Below are positions 18,056-25,023 of a stretch of 64,000 bases of DNA, piece after piece. Location: positions 42,673-106,672 of the forward strand of contig NZ_PQIG01000070.1 of assembly GCF_012349115.1 (NCBI RefSeq). The letters run 5' to 3'. Made by a program: the position numbers and the translations under genes. Source of the stretch: Rhizobium ruizarguesonis (GTDB taxonomy: Bacteria > Pseudomonadota > Alphaproteobacteria > Rhizobiales > Rhizobiaceae). Positions within the stretch are counted from its first letter, which is position 1. The number at the start of each line of letters is the position of its first letter. Under the pieces are notes generated by a model. The model had not been told where the DNA came from, searched no databases, and saw only the letters and a program-made list of their open reading frames with translations.

Positions 18056-18631
18056 TCAAAAAGGGATGTCGTCGTCGAGATCCCGTGAGAAATTGCCGCC
18101 GCTCTTTCCCTTAGGTGGTGGCTGTTGTTCGACCGGCCACTTGGGAGGCTGCAGCTTGGCATTCTTCAACGCATCAGCCATTGCGTGCCCTGCCGCATAG
18201 TAATCTTTATGCTTCATGTCCTCATGGAGCTGGATGAACTCATCGATGCGCGGCCAAAGAACATCGATATAGTGATTGAGATAAGTCTGCTTTTTCTCAG
18301 TCGCAAAGAAAAACGGCCAGTGGTTGCGTACGAAAGATAGGCGCCGCTCCTCCTCAAACGTGGGAATCAATTCGGGCACCTTTGAAACCTCAAGTGCACG
18401 GACGCCTTCGCTGACGTCCCAAAGATCCTGCCAGGTAGTATGGTAGTCTTCGTAACCGTCCGAACGTGTGATGACGGTATTTGCCGCCGCGGCGAGGATG
18501 GCCCGTTCGACGACGGTGGTGATCGTCTGACCTTTGAACCTCGCCATGTAATCAAGGATGAACCGCGTTTTCGGATCCAGCCGAATGGTTAGCGCTTCAG
18601 ACTTGGGGTTTTTAGACGCAGGTCTACCCAT
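18056..18631 (-). CDS. Ribbon-helix-helix protein with SSB-like DDDIPF tail
   Basis: 191 aa. The N-terminal 50 residues look like a ribbon-helix-helix DNA-binding domain (EALTIRLDPKTRFILDYMARFKGQTITTVVERAI). The middle (60-160) is helical with many aromatics (HTTWQDLWDV, RNHWPFFFATEKKQTYLNHYIDVLWPRIDEF). A Pro/Gln/Gly linker follows, and the protein ends exactly in LDDDIPF. That tip is the hallmark of single-stranded-DNA-binding protein C termini, which recruit RecQ, PriA, RecO, exonuclease I and others. There is no OB fold, so this is not SSB. It is divergent from the AlpA-like gene, with a perfect inverted repeat between them. Function unproven. Confidence 0.75.
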   Translation of the reverse strand: MGRPASKNPKSEALTIRLDPKTRFILDYMARFKGQTITTVVERAILAAAANTVITRSDGYEDYHTTWQDLWDVSEGVRALEVSKVPELIPTFEEERRLSFVRNHWPFFFATEKKQTYLNHYIDVLWPRIDEFIQLHEDMKHKDYYAAGHAMADALKNAKLQPPKWPVEQQPPPKGKSGGNFSRDLDDDIPF

Positions 18632-18711
18632 CGAATCTCCCTATCGCGCGTACGCATAACTAAGTTGTGAATAGATTGCAATCATCACATTAATATTTGC
18701 CCGATCTTGGT

Positions 18712-18732
18712 GGTTCTTGTATTATAAGAACC
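18712..18732. promoter_or_regulatory. Operator-like repeat GGTTCTT-N7-AAGAACC
   Basis: Perfect 7-bp arms around GTATTAT, in the 126-bp gap between the divergent RHH gene (start 18631) and AlpA-like gene (start 18758). The spacer resembles a -10 box, so a bound protein would occlude a promoter. The nearest candidate ligand is the RHH protein. Confidence 0.65.
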
Positions 18733-18757
18733 GTGCAAAAACGTCAGGAGTTTGGGT

Positions 18758-18964
18758 ATGAATACAGAACATCCGTCTCGTGAGTATCTGACTGGAAAGC
18801 AGGTGGCGACCCGGTACCAGATTACGCCGGTATCGCTGTACAGATGGGAGCGCGACGAACGCCTCGGCTTTCCACAGCCGATGATCGTCAACCGCCGCAA
18901 GCTTTACAAAGTGGAAGAATTGGTCGCCTGGGAACGAGGGCGGGCAAAGGAGCGGTCGGCATGA
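18758..18964 (+). CDS. AlpA/excisionase-like MerR-type helix-turn-helix protein
   Basis: 68 aa. ATG 18758 has AGGAG seven bases upstream. Sequence of the HTH_17/AlpA group: YLTGKQVATRYQITPVSLYRWERDERLGFPQPMIVNRRKLYKVEELVAWER, with winged-helix order. Phage members act as excision directionality factors or as activators of int or early genes. First gene of the rightward early operon; its stop overlaps the next start by 4 bp. Confidence 0.8.
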   Translation: MNTEHPSREYLTGKQVATRYQITPVSLYRWERDERLGFPQPMIVNRRKLYKVEELVAWERGRAKERSA

Positions 18965-19404
18965 TGCGAGCTCCGAACGAAAAGCGGCGGGGACCATCCA
19001 GGTCGCCAAACTCAGAGATCCCCACCGCTCTTAACGAAATCGCCTTTTCAGCGACCCCCCGTCACCAGCAGCCTTTAGGAGCGCCGATGAACAGTTCAGG
19101 TAGAGCACGGTCACGTTTGCGAGTCCAGAAAGTTGACGCCGGCGAACCGCTTGGTGAACCGCAAAATCTCATCGGCCGTCTCGCATGGACGATGCGACTC
19201 CTGATCAAAGCCGGGGAGCAGGGGGTGTCTTCTCTGGACCACATTGGTCCAAGGCTGTCAGACTACGTGTTTAAGTTGCGTCGACGTGGTTATGCAATTG
19301 AGACCATCGACACTAAACATGGTGGTGAATTTCCGGGCGTCCATGCGGTGTATCGGCTTCACAGTGAAGTCCGCATCCTGGAAGGCGAGAGGGCGGCAGC
19401 TTGA
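18961..19404 (+). CDS. Winged-helix-domain phage protein
   Basis: 147 aa from the overlapping ATG 18961; ATG 19087 would leave about 105 aa. The basic N-terminal 60 residues look disordered. The C-terminal 75 residues (LIKAGEQGVSSLDHIGPRLSDYVFKLRRRGYAIETIDTKHGGEFPGVHAVYRL) have the helix-turn-helix-wing pattern seen in small phage winged-helix proteins. Likely DNA-binding regulator or replication helper; target unknown. Overlaps on both sides keep it inside the early operon. Confidence 0.7.
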   Translation: MMRAPNEKRRGPSRSPNSEIPTALNEIAFSATPRHQQPLGAPMNSSGRARSRLRVQKVDAGEPLGEPQNLIGRLAWTMRLLIKAGEQGVSSLDHIGPRLSDYVFKLRRRGYAIETIDTKHGGEFPGVHAVYRLHSEVRILEGERAAA

Positions 19405-19592
19405 CGGAGGCGCGCCAGGAAGCCGAAGAACCGAGTATCACCGTAGCAGCCGCGCAGTGGGTCGCGGACAATCCACCGCGGCCCGACATCATCCCGCATC
19501 TGAAGGCCAGGTTTTCGCTGACTTCTTTGCAGGCGGCGGAGGCTTGCGCCATGGCGCAGAAGTTTCGCCTTCTGCGGAGGGCCTACGGATAA
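19401..19592 (+). CDS. Small early-operon protein, unknown
   Basis: 63 aa, TTG start overlapping the upstream stop (TTGA) and a stop overlapping the next ATG (TAATG). Helical, with a Leu/Ala-rich C-terminal half (LKARFSLTSLQAAEACAMAQKFRLLRRAYG). Not recognised; tight coupling to the primase suggests a DNA-metabolism role. Confidence 0.6.
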   Translation: MTEARQEAEEPSITVAAAQWVADNPPRPDIIPHLKARFSLTSLQAAEACAMAQKFRLLRRAYG

Positions 19593-20632
19593 TGGGGGCG
19601 TTTGCGGAATGGCAACCCGAGTATGCAGCGCGCGGAATAAGCACGTTTCCTGTTGTCGTCGACGACAAGCTTAAAAAACCTGCCGTTAAAGGTTATTTGA
19701 AAATCGGTCTTCCCACCAGCAGTCAGCTCGCCCTCAAGTTCCCCGCTCATGAAGCGCTCGGCATTGCCTGCCGGCGCAATAAGCTGACGATCCTGGACGT
19801 CGACACGACTGACGAACGCGAGCTGGCTGACGGACTGACCAAGCATGGTCCGACGCCGTTCATCGTCAGAAGCGGTTCTGGGCATTTTCAGGCTTGGTAT
19901 CGCAACGGCGGGGAGGGCCGGCGCATCCGGCCCGATCCGGAACGTCCAGTCGATATCCTTGGTGACGGCTACGTCGTCGCGCCGCCCTCAATGGGCGCCC
20001 GCGGCCGATACGCAATCATTCAGGGGTCGATGGATGATCTAGATCGACTGCCGGCGATGATTGGCACGCGGGTTTTTCCGCAACCTGCGACGTCCTCTGA
20101 CAAAGACAAACCCAAGATTGTGGACCAGTCCGACAAGCCTATCCACCGCGTAAGCGGGATGCGCGACGGTGACGGTCGCAACAACTCCCTTTTCACTCGC
20201 GCGCTGCGCCAGGCCCGTCTGGCGACAACGAAAGAGGAACTGATCCAGATGGTTCACCACGCAAACACGCAGTTCGCTGAGCCGCTGCCCAATGAAGAAG
20301 TGCTCAGTGTGTCGGCGTCGGCCTGGAAGTACAAGCAAGCCGGCCGACTCATGGTCACCGGGGGTGAGGCAACGGCGGTGATCTTCCAGAGCGACATTGA
20401 TCACCTCTGGGACAGGCCAAACGCAATCTCGCTGCTGATCCGCCTACGCTTGGCACACGGACACAGAAACGGTGGCGAGTTCGCGCTGTCGAGCGCCTAC
20501 GCGGAATCCATGGACATGAGCGTCCCCACCTTCCGCACTGCTCGCGATGACCTCGCCGACCGCTTCTTCATCAAGATTGTTCATCCGGGTGGAAGGGGGA
20601 AGAACGACCCCCCGATCGTAAGACTGCTGTGA
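19592..20632 (+). CDS. Bifunctional DNA primase/polymerase (prim-pol) with PriCT-1 domain
   Basis: 346 aa. The prim-pol (AEP superfamily) domain spans about 1-150: metal-binding D69-V-D71, S94-G-S-G-H98 and D121 in VDILGDGYVVAPPS. Residues 165-225 match a PriCT-1 primase C-terminal domain (GRNNSLFTRALRQARLATTKEELIQMV). It would synthesise primers for phage DNA replication. Unlike many phage primases it carries no D5/SF3 helicase, and no separate helicase is visible in the prophage, so the host DnaB is presumably recruited. The C-terminal 90 residues may be a winged helix. Confidence 0.88.
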   Translation: MGAFAEWQPEYAARGISTFPVVVDDKLKKPAVKGYLKIGLPTSSQLALKFPAHEALGIACRRNKLTILDVDTTDERELADGLTKHGPTPFIVRSGSGHFQAWYRNGGEGRRIRPDPERPVDILGDGYVVAPPSMGARGRYAIIQGSMDDLDRLPAMIGTRVFPQPATSSDKDKPKIVDQSDKPIHRVSGMRDGDGRNNSLFTRALRQARLATTKEELIQMVHHANTQFAEPLPNEEVLSVSASAWKYKQAGRLMVTGGEATAVIFQSDIDHLWDRPNAISLLIRLRLAHGHRNGGEFALSSAYAESMDMSVPTFRTARDDLADRFFIKIVHPGGRGKNDPPIVRLL

Positions 20633-20722
20633 GACAGAGGCAGAGAGACAGGAGAGAGATGTGTATAGTTATATTGTAGCAAAATTCTTTCTACTAAGCC
20701 CTCGGGTGATCGGCGGTGCGAA

Positions 20723-21169
20723 ATGAGCGCCCGCGTCCTCAACGTCACTCGGAACGATGACGGCCAGTTCCAGATCACCGATCAGCGCGGCAAGGTGGTC
20801 GAAGGTCCGTTTGATACGAACGCCGCGGCTTGGTCGGCGCTCGATCGCATCGACCACGATGAGATGCCCGGCAAGCGACGCAGCAATAAGAAGGTTCTCT
20901 GGGGCAGGCCAGAGAAGCCAGCAAAGCCCAAGGACAACAAGGTCAACCAGCGCCAGGCTGCGAAGGACCAGCAACGGATGAACGCCAACGCAGCAAAGGC
21001 ACCTGGCTGGGTTCGATCCGTCGCCGCAGCCAAGTTCGATCCGGCCGGCGAGCGCAATTACCGAGATCACCGGCTCGGCACGTTTGGCGCCGCGTCTGAT
21101 GTGAAGCGCATCGATCCGGCAACCTATCTCGCAGAAAAGGCCGCCAGCGCCGGAAAGGACAAAAGATGA
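20723..21169 (+). CDS. Basic early prophage protein, unknown
   Basis: 148 aa. The N-terminal 50 residues (VTRNDDGQFQITDQRGKVVEGPFDTNAAAWSALDRID) look like a small beta-alpha module; the rest is Lys/Arg/Asn-rich and probably disordered, typical of nucleic-acid-contacting phage proteins. The stop overlaps the next start (ATGA). Not recognised. Confidence 0.6.
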   Translation: MSARVLNVTRNDDGQFQITDQRGKVVEGPFDTNAAAWSALDRIDHDEMPGKRRSNKKVLWGRPEKPAKPKDNKVNQRQAAKDQQRMNANAAKAPGWVRSVAAAKFDPAGERNYRDHRLGTFGAASDVKRIDPATYLAEKAASAGKDKR

Positions 21170-21453
21170 CCATCAAGGAAAGGCAGGAACGGGAAGCGCA
21201 CGACCGAGAAAACCCTTGGCGCCCGATGGTAACAGCCAAGGCCGACGGGTTGATCTGCGATCTGCTGTTCGACGACATGGCGGGTCACTTCGCGACAGAG
21301 GCACTTCAGTACTTTCTCGATGTCGACGGTAGGTGGTACCAGATCGAGCCGCCCCGCCGAATCTATGAACAGCCGATGAATTGGCGGCCGTCGTATGTGC
21401 GAATGAGACCAGAGCGCCGACGGATCGTGAAGCAGCGGAGTAACGCCCGATGA
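21166..21453 (+). CDS. Small early prophage protein, unknown
   Basis: 95 aa, coupled by 4-bp overlaps on both sides. The middle (GLICDLLFDDMAGHFATEALQYFLDVDGRWYQIEPPRRIYE) looks like a compact alpha/beta fold; the ends are basic. Not recognised. Confidence 0.6.
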   Translation: MTIKERQEREAHDRENPWRPMVTAKADGLICDLLFDDMAGHFATEALQYFLDVDGRWYQIEPPRRIYEQPMNWRPSYVRMRPERRRIVKQRSNAR

Positions 21454-21728
21454 GGAACGATGAAGCCATATTCCCCTGGACGAAGCTCGACGAGTTCGGC
21501 CAGGCATTCCGGAGCGGATACGTTATCCGCATCGAGGAGCGCGGCCAGTGGAAGACCTGGGGCGACATGGTTTTCCCCACCGAAGAAAGCGCGAATGTCA
21601 CCGCCGCGCGCTGTGTCAACCGGGTGTGCGACATCGTGCCGGCAAGGGAAATCGTCCACCGAGCGGGCAAGCCAGGGCGGGATTTTTGCTTCGCAAGAAA
21701 AATCATCGTCGACGAAGCGAGGGCATGA
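21450..21728 (+). CDS. Small early prophage protein, unknown
   Basis: 92 aa. YVIRIEERGQWKTWGDMVFPTEESANVTAARCVNRVCDIVPAREIVHRAG suggests a single alpha/beta domain; a conserved-looking Trp/Phe core but no motif I can name. It lies directly upstream of the NusG-like gene, 4 bp apart. Confidence 0.6.
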   Translation: MRNDEAIFPWTKLDEFGQAFRSGYVIRIEERGQWKTWGDMVFPTEESANVTAARCVNRVCDIVPAREIVHRAGKPGRDFCFARKIIVDEARA

Positions 21729-21732
21729 CAGC

Positions 21733-22413
21733 ATGTGGAAATATCGAAACGCGGATTCGGTCCCTGAGGCAGAGTTTTTCCAGGCCAGGAAGGGCGAGGG
21801 CAAGCGAGACTCGCCGGTGGAGACATGGTTCGCAGTCAAGGCCGCTCCTGGCGCTCAGCGCTGCCCATCAATGCGGGAAGGGCAGGACCGCACGGGCGAC
21901 AGCGTCGTTGAGCGCAACCTTCGCAACGAGGGCTTCGAAGCGTTCATGCCGAGCTACCGGATAGAGGTCCGCCATCATCGTCAGGGGCACTGGATCGAGC
22001 GACGCTTCCCGACATTCAACGGATACCTGTTCGTCAACATAGGCCCCCACGACTACCGGGCTGTTGAAGCCGTCGACGGCGTGAGCAAGATCCTGCGCTT
22101 CACGAAGCAGTACGAAGAACGACCAATGCCGTTCGAGTTCCCCCAGGAGACAATCGACCGGCTGCGTTACATCGCTTGGGAGCAGGAACAAAACTTCCTG
22201 GTTGCCCGAGCTCGCCGTCAGCGAGAGGAAGAGATCGAGCAAGAGCAACGGAGCCGTGGGAAGCCGGTAAATGCCAGCAGCCGCAGGATTCGGAGAGCGC
22301 AGTTCACCGACCTGGGCGGCGGACTGTCATCCAGTATGTCCTCGGCGTCATCTCGGTCGTTCATAACTGAAACGTTGAAAGCGCTGAATAATATGGCTAT
22401 CAGGCTTGATTAA
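21733..22413 (+). CDS. NusG-family phage antitermination protein
   Basis: 226 aa. The N-terminal two-thirds is an NGN domain: ETWFAVKAAPGAQR, then VVERNLRNEGFEAFMPSYRIEVRHHRQGHWIERRFPTFNGYLFVNIGP and a segment that reads like NusG/RfaH beta strands (YRAVEAVDGVSKILRF). NusG paralogs bind RNA polymerase and alter elongation. The C terminus, where the KOW domain should be, is short and atypical (after AQFTDLGGG), so ribosome or Rho contact may be lost. As the last gene of the early operon it fits a late-gene antiterminator. Family assignment is firm, role inferred. Confidence 0.8.
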   Translation: MWKYRNADSVPEAEFFQARKGEGKRDSPVETWFAVKAAPGAQRCPSMREGQDRTGDSVVERNLRNEGFEAFMPSYRIEVRHHRQGHWIERRFPTFNGYLFVNIGPHDYRAVEAVDGVSKILRFTKQYEERPMPFEFPQETIDRLRYIAWEQEQNFLVARARRQREEEIEQEQRSRGKPVNASSRRIRRAQFTDLGGGLSSSMSSASSRSFITETLKALNNMAIRLD

Positions 22414-22541
22414 TCATAACCATCTGGTAATGTGTGCGCACTGATTTGTGGATGTACAGTGCGCAAACGACGCCGGTCCACGCGGATAAGCAGCAATCCG
22501 CACCATGGAAGAAATACGTCCAAATTTTGGGCGTTTCGCTC

Positions 22542-22850
22542 CTAGCCGCCGCCATCTCCGGTTCCGCCTGTGCCGTAACCGCCATCATCCTGCGTATTTC
22601 CGCCTCCGCCTCTGGCCAAAAGCGCATTCAAATCGTCACCGTCGAACAGCAGATCTTTTCCGGGCGTGTGGACGTGCAGCTCGGTTTTGAACGCGTTGGA
22701 AGTGTCCGCCTCCTTCGCAAATTCGAGGGCGTCCCGCAGCGATCCGAATGTCTTTTTGTCGCTATCCCAACCTGGCCGCCAAATAAGGACAGATGTCTGC
22801 GTGCCGCCGTGTTGAGATAGGATCTCGTCGGCATCAAACTGAGATTTCAT
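22542..22850 (-). CDS. Small prophage protein with glycine-rich tail, unknown
   Basis: 102 aa. ATG 22850 is preceded by GAGGAG at nine bases. The folded part (MKSQFDADEILSQHGGTQTSVLIWRPGWDSDKKTFGSLRDALEFAKE) is followed by a Gly/Asp-rich C terminus. The plus strand across the same bases has a hydrophobic frame starting at 22434, which I judge less likely. Not recognised. Confidence 0.55.
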   Translation of the reverse strand: MKSQFDADEILSQHGGTQTSVLIWRPGWDSDKKTFGSLRDALEFAKEADTSNAFKTELHVHTPGKDLLFDGDDLNALLARGGGGNTQDDGGYGTGGTGDGGG

Positions 22851-22890
22851 TTCTGGCGTCTCCTCACGCTGCGTACGCACTAACCTGCGC

Positions 22891-23130
22891 TCACAATCGA
22901 GTATCTATCAAAGGAATGTCACCGGTTTCCTTGGCGATAGCCCCAGCGCGCTCAAGCACGGCCATTTTTGTGGCCGGTTCTTGATGGGCGAACGTAGCGA
23001 CGGCAGAGTCCGTAATCCGGAAGCGGCCGCAGTGATCGCATATTACCTCTGTAAAATCTCCCATCTTGGGGAGTGCCTCTTTTGCGGTGCCCTCGCAAAC
23101 CGGACATTTGTTGTTATCAGTCCAGGTCAT
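22891..23130 (-). CDS. Zinc-ribbon small protein
   Basis: 79 aa with AGGAG six bases before ATG 23130. Two Cys pairs (CPVC at 9-12 and CDHC at 31-34) form a probable zinc ribbon, followed by a helical tail. Cargo or regulatory protein of the prophage; target unknown. Confidence 0.7.
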   Translation of the reverse strand: MTWTDNNKCPVCEGTAKEALPKMGDFTEVICDHCGRFRITDSAVATFAHQEPATKMAVLERAGAIAKETGDIPLIDTRL

Positions 23131-23169
23131 CGGCTTCTCCTGAATTAGCCCTGGGTCAAAATGCAGGCG

Positions 23170-23304
23170 TCAATGGCAGTGATAGTCGCCGGTCTTGTGA
23201 TTGGTATGGCAGCCATTTTTGTCGAGGCCGCCGCCATGGGCAAAAGCGCTGGCTGCAGTCAAAACGAATACGGTCGCTGCGAGAGCGATCCTAATGGTTT
23301 TCAT
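23170..23304 (-). CDS. YHYH-type small secreted peptide
   Basis: 44 aa, read directly from the minus strand. MKTIRIALAATVFVLTAASAFA is a clean signal peptide. The 22-residue mature peptide is rich in His, Cys and Gly and ends in a HCH triad (start HGGGLDKNGC). This is the small motif often found at the C terminus of bacterial thermonuclease-like proteins and as free small exported peptides. Two cysteines and five histidines suggest metal binding. GGGGA lies upstream of the start. Confidence 0.65.
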   Translation of the reverse strand: MKTIRIALAATVFVLTAASAFAHGGGLDKNGCHTNHKTGDYHCH

Positions 23305-23509
23305 TGGTTGAGTTCCCCATCCCTTTAGACGCGCAGTAGAGCATGCGCTTGCCTCGCAGTCGAGGAGTTTTCAACTACAAGTCTGTATTTGTGGGGGCAG
23401 GGTAAACGGCGCCATCATCGTTGCAGTCGCAACATCACCCAAGAAGCAGTATTTGTCTGTCGCACCGGAAAGGTAGCCGCGAGCGCGGCTACCTGGATGC
23501 TCCGCCGTT

Positions 23510-23980
23510 TCAATAGTTATACATTTTCATCGTTCCATCGAACGTACCGCCATTCCCCCAAAAGCTGATTTGGTGCAGATCAGCAGGAATCCTCAATGCG
23601 CCCCTGCAGTCTCCGCAAAATAGCGATCCAGCACCGCCTGTATCATGCCAGAAGGTAGTCTGTCCGACGCCGGTGATAATGGGAGAGACTGAGGTTCTGA
23701 AGAAGGTATATTCGACGCCAATATGCGCATCTATTAACCAGCCGGTTCTGCCCAGAACGAAGCAAGTCTCGTCATTTCGGCCCTCTGCATGATTGCCGTT
23801 TTGTAGAGCGTATGCGCGATAGCCAGACGAAATATCGTTAACGCGAAAACCTAGCACGCGGTCTTTTCCTTGAGCGCGTAGCCATCCGCTGACGAAAACT
23901 TTAACAAACTCCCCAGGTGCAGTAACGCCGGCGGTGTGAACCTCCTCACCCGAGATAGTCGCTTCATAGATCAATTTCAT
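23510..23980 (-). CDS. Prophage protein, unknown (beta-rich)
   Basis: 156 aa from ATG 23980, chosen because GGAGG lies seven bases upstream. The frame stays open to 24229, but the extra 83 residues have no supporting ribosome site. Beta-rich, Gly- and aromatic-rich sequence with a CGDC pair (LFCGDCRGALRIP) and a Gly-rich end (SFWGNGGTFDGTMKMY). It may be a virion-surface or exported protein; not recognised. Transcribed toward the left, opposite to the late operon. 23305-23509 holds no gene I can see. Confidence 0.6.
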   Translation of the reverse strand: MKLIYEATISGEEVHTAGVTAPGEFVKVFVSGWLRAQGKDRVLGFRVNDISSGYRAYALQNGNHAEGRNDETCFVLGRTGWLIDAHIGVEYTFFRTSVSPIITGVGQTTFWHDTGGAGSLFCGDCRGALRIPADLHQISFWGNGGTFDGTMKMYNY

Positions 23981-24240
23981 GCCCCATCCTCCAGTTGTAG
24001 TGGCTTTAGAAATGAACACGTCAGGCGGCAAGAGTCGAGTCGCTGCACGCGGCAAGGAAACCGCCTTCGCTGCTCTGTTCCTCAGGCTGCTTGCCAAGCC
24101 TTCGATCAGGGAAAGTGGGCTCGATTCTTCATTGGTCTGCGAGAGTAGGCGCCGCCCCCTGTCGGGATGATACGCAACGCTCAGGACCCGCTCAACCGCA
24201 TCGAGCATGAGTTCGTCTGAACCTTTCAAGGAGAACTAGA

Positions 24241-24477
24241 ATGGACCCCTCGATTGCTCCGGCCTCGCGGGCCGCGGCGGTGACGCCGAACGATACTGCC
24301 ATTGTCGGCGCCCGAGCCCTCTACATCGGCACGGCGGGCGATGTTGCCATTGCGCCGCGTCGGGACATGGACCCTGTTATCTTCAAGAGCGTGCCGGCCG
24401 GAACAATCCTGCCGGTTCACGCCGCCATCGTGGCGCTCACCGGGACTACGGCGAGTAACATCATCGCGCTGTTCTAG
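24241..24477 (+). CDS. Spike-base-like protein (RCAP_Rcc01079 style)
   Basis: 78 aa, with AAGGAGA upstream. VTPNDTAIVGARALYIGTAGDVAIAPRRD, VIFKSVPAGTILPVHAAIVALTGTTASNIIALF resembles the small beta protein found at the spike base in phages and gene transfer agents of alphaproteobacteria. It would be a minor virion protein. It is the first late-direction gene, in front of the palindrome and terminase genes, an unusual place for a spike component. Confidence 0.7.
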   Translation: MDPSIAPASRAAAVTPNDTAIVGARALYIGTAGDVAIAPRRDMDPVIFKSVPAGTILPVHAAIVALTGTTASNIIALF

Positions 24478-24489
24478 GCGTCACAATTC

Positions 24490-24515
24490 GTCACTGTGAC
24501 GTCACGTGACGTCAC
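24490..24515. promoter_or_regulatory. Clustered palindromes before the terminase genes
   Basis: GTGACGTCACGTGACGTCAC at 24496-24515 is a perfect 20-bp palindrome made of two head-to-tail copies of the 10-bp palindrome GTGACGTCAC. It overlaps GTCACTGTGAC (24490-24500), another perfect palindrome. It lies 35 bp upstream of the small terminase start. It could be a packaging (pac/cos) recognition site for TerS or an operator for late transcription. No function is proven. Confidence 0.7.
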
Positions 24516-24549
24516 GCTACAGCAGCCCGGCCGATCAGAAGGCAGGACC

Positions 24550-25023
24550 ATGACAGGCAGACCTACCAAATTCACGCATTCCCTTGCCGGCATCATCTGC
24601 GAACGGATTGCTGACGGCGAAAGCCTTCGATCAATCTGCAGGGATGATGCCATGCCGGCCAAGTCGACAGTGTTGGCCTGGCTGGCTGATGACGACAAGT
24701 CAGCTTTTCGGACCAAGTATGCGCAGGCGCGCGAAATTCAGGCCGACGGCTTCGTCGACGAGATGGTCGAGATTGCCGACGACGGCACGAACGACTGGAT
24801 GGAAAAGAAGAACGCCGACGGTGAAACGACCGGCTGGCAGGAGAACGGGGAAGCCATCAGGCGCTCGCAACTCCGCATCGGAACCCGGCAGTGGATTGCC
24901 GAGAAGCTGAAGCCGAAAAAGTATGGCGCCAAGGTCGAGCTGGAACACGGCGTGACCGGCGAGGTGTCGCAGCTGCTGGAAGCTATCAATGGCAAGACCC
25001 GCGGACTTCCAAGCAGCAGTTGA
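24550..25023 (+). CDS. Terminase small subunit
   Basis: 157 aa from ATG 24550. The N-terminal helix-turn-helix (TGRPTKFTHSLAGIICERIADGESLRSICRDDAMPAKSTVLAWLADD) and the following helical region (KYAQAREIQADGFVDEMVEIAD) match the common small terminase family, which recognises phage DNA for packaging and hands it to TerL. It overlaps the TerL reading frame by about 35 bp. Confidence 0.85.
   Translation: MTGRPTKFTHSLAGIICERIADGESLRSICRDDAMPAKSTVLAWLADDDKSAFRTKYAQAREIQADGFVDEMVEIADDGTNDWMEKKNADGETTGWQENGEAIRRSQLRIGTRQWIAEKLKPKKYGAKVELEHGVTGEVSQLLEAINGKTRGLPSSS

Noticed and set aside
22434..22820. Plus-strand frame with a hydrophobic segment
   Set aside because: Overlaps the better supported minus-strand gene with GAGGAG; the hydrophobic part is antisense to a Gly-rich tail.
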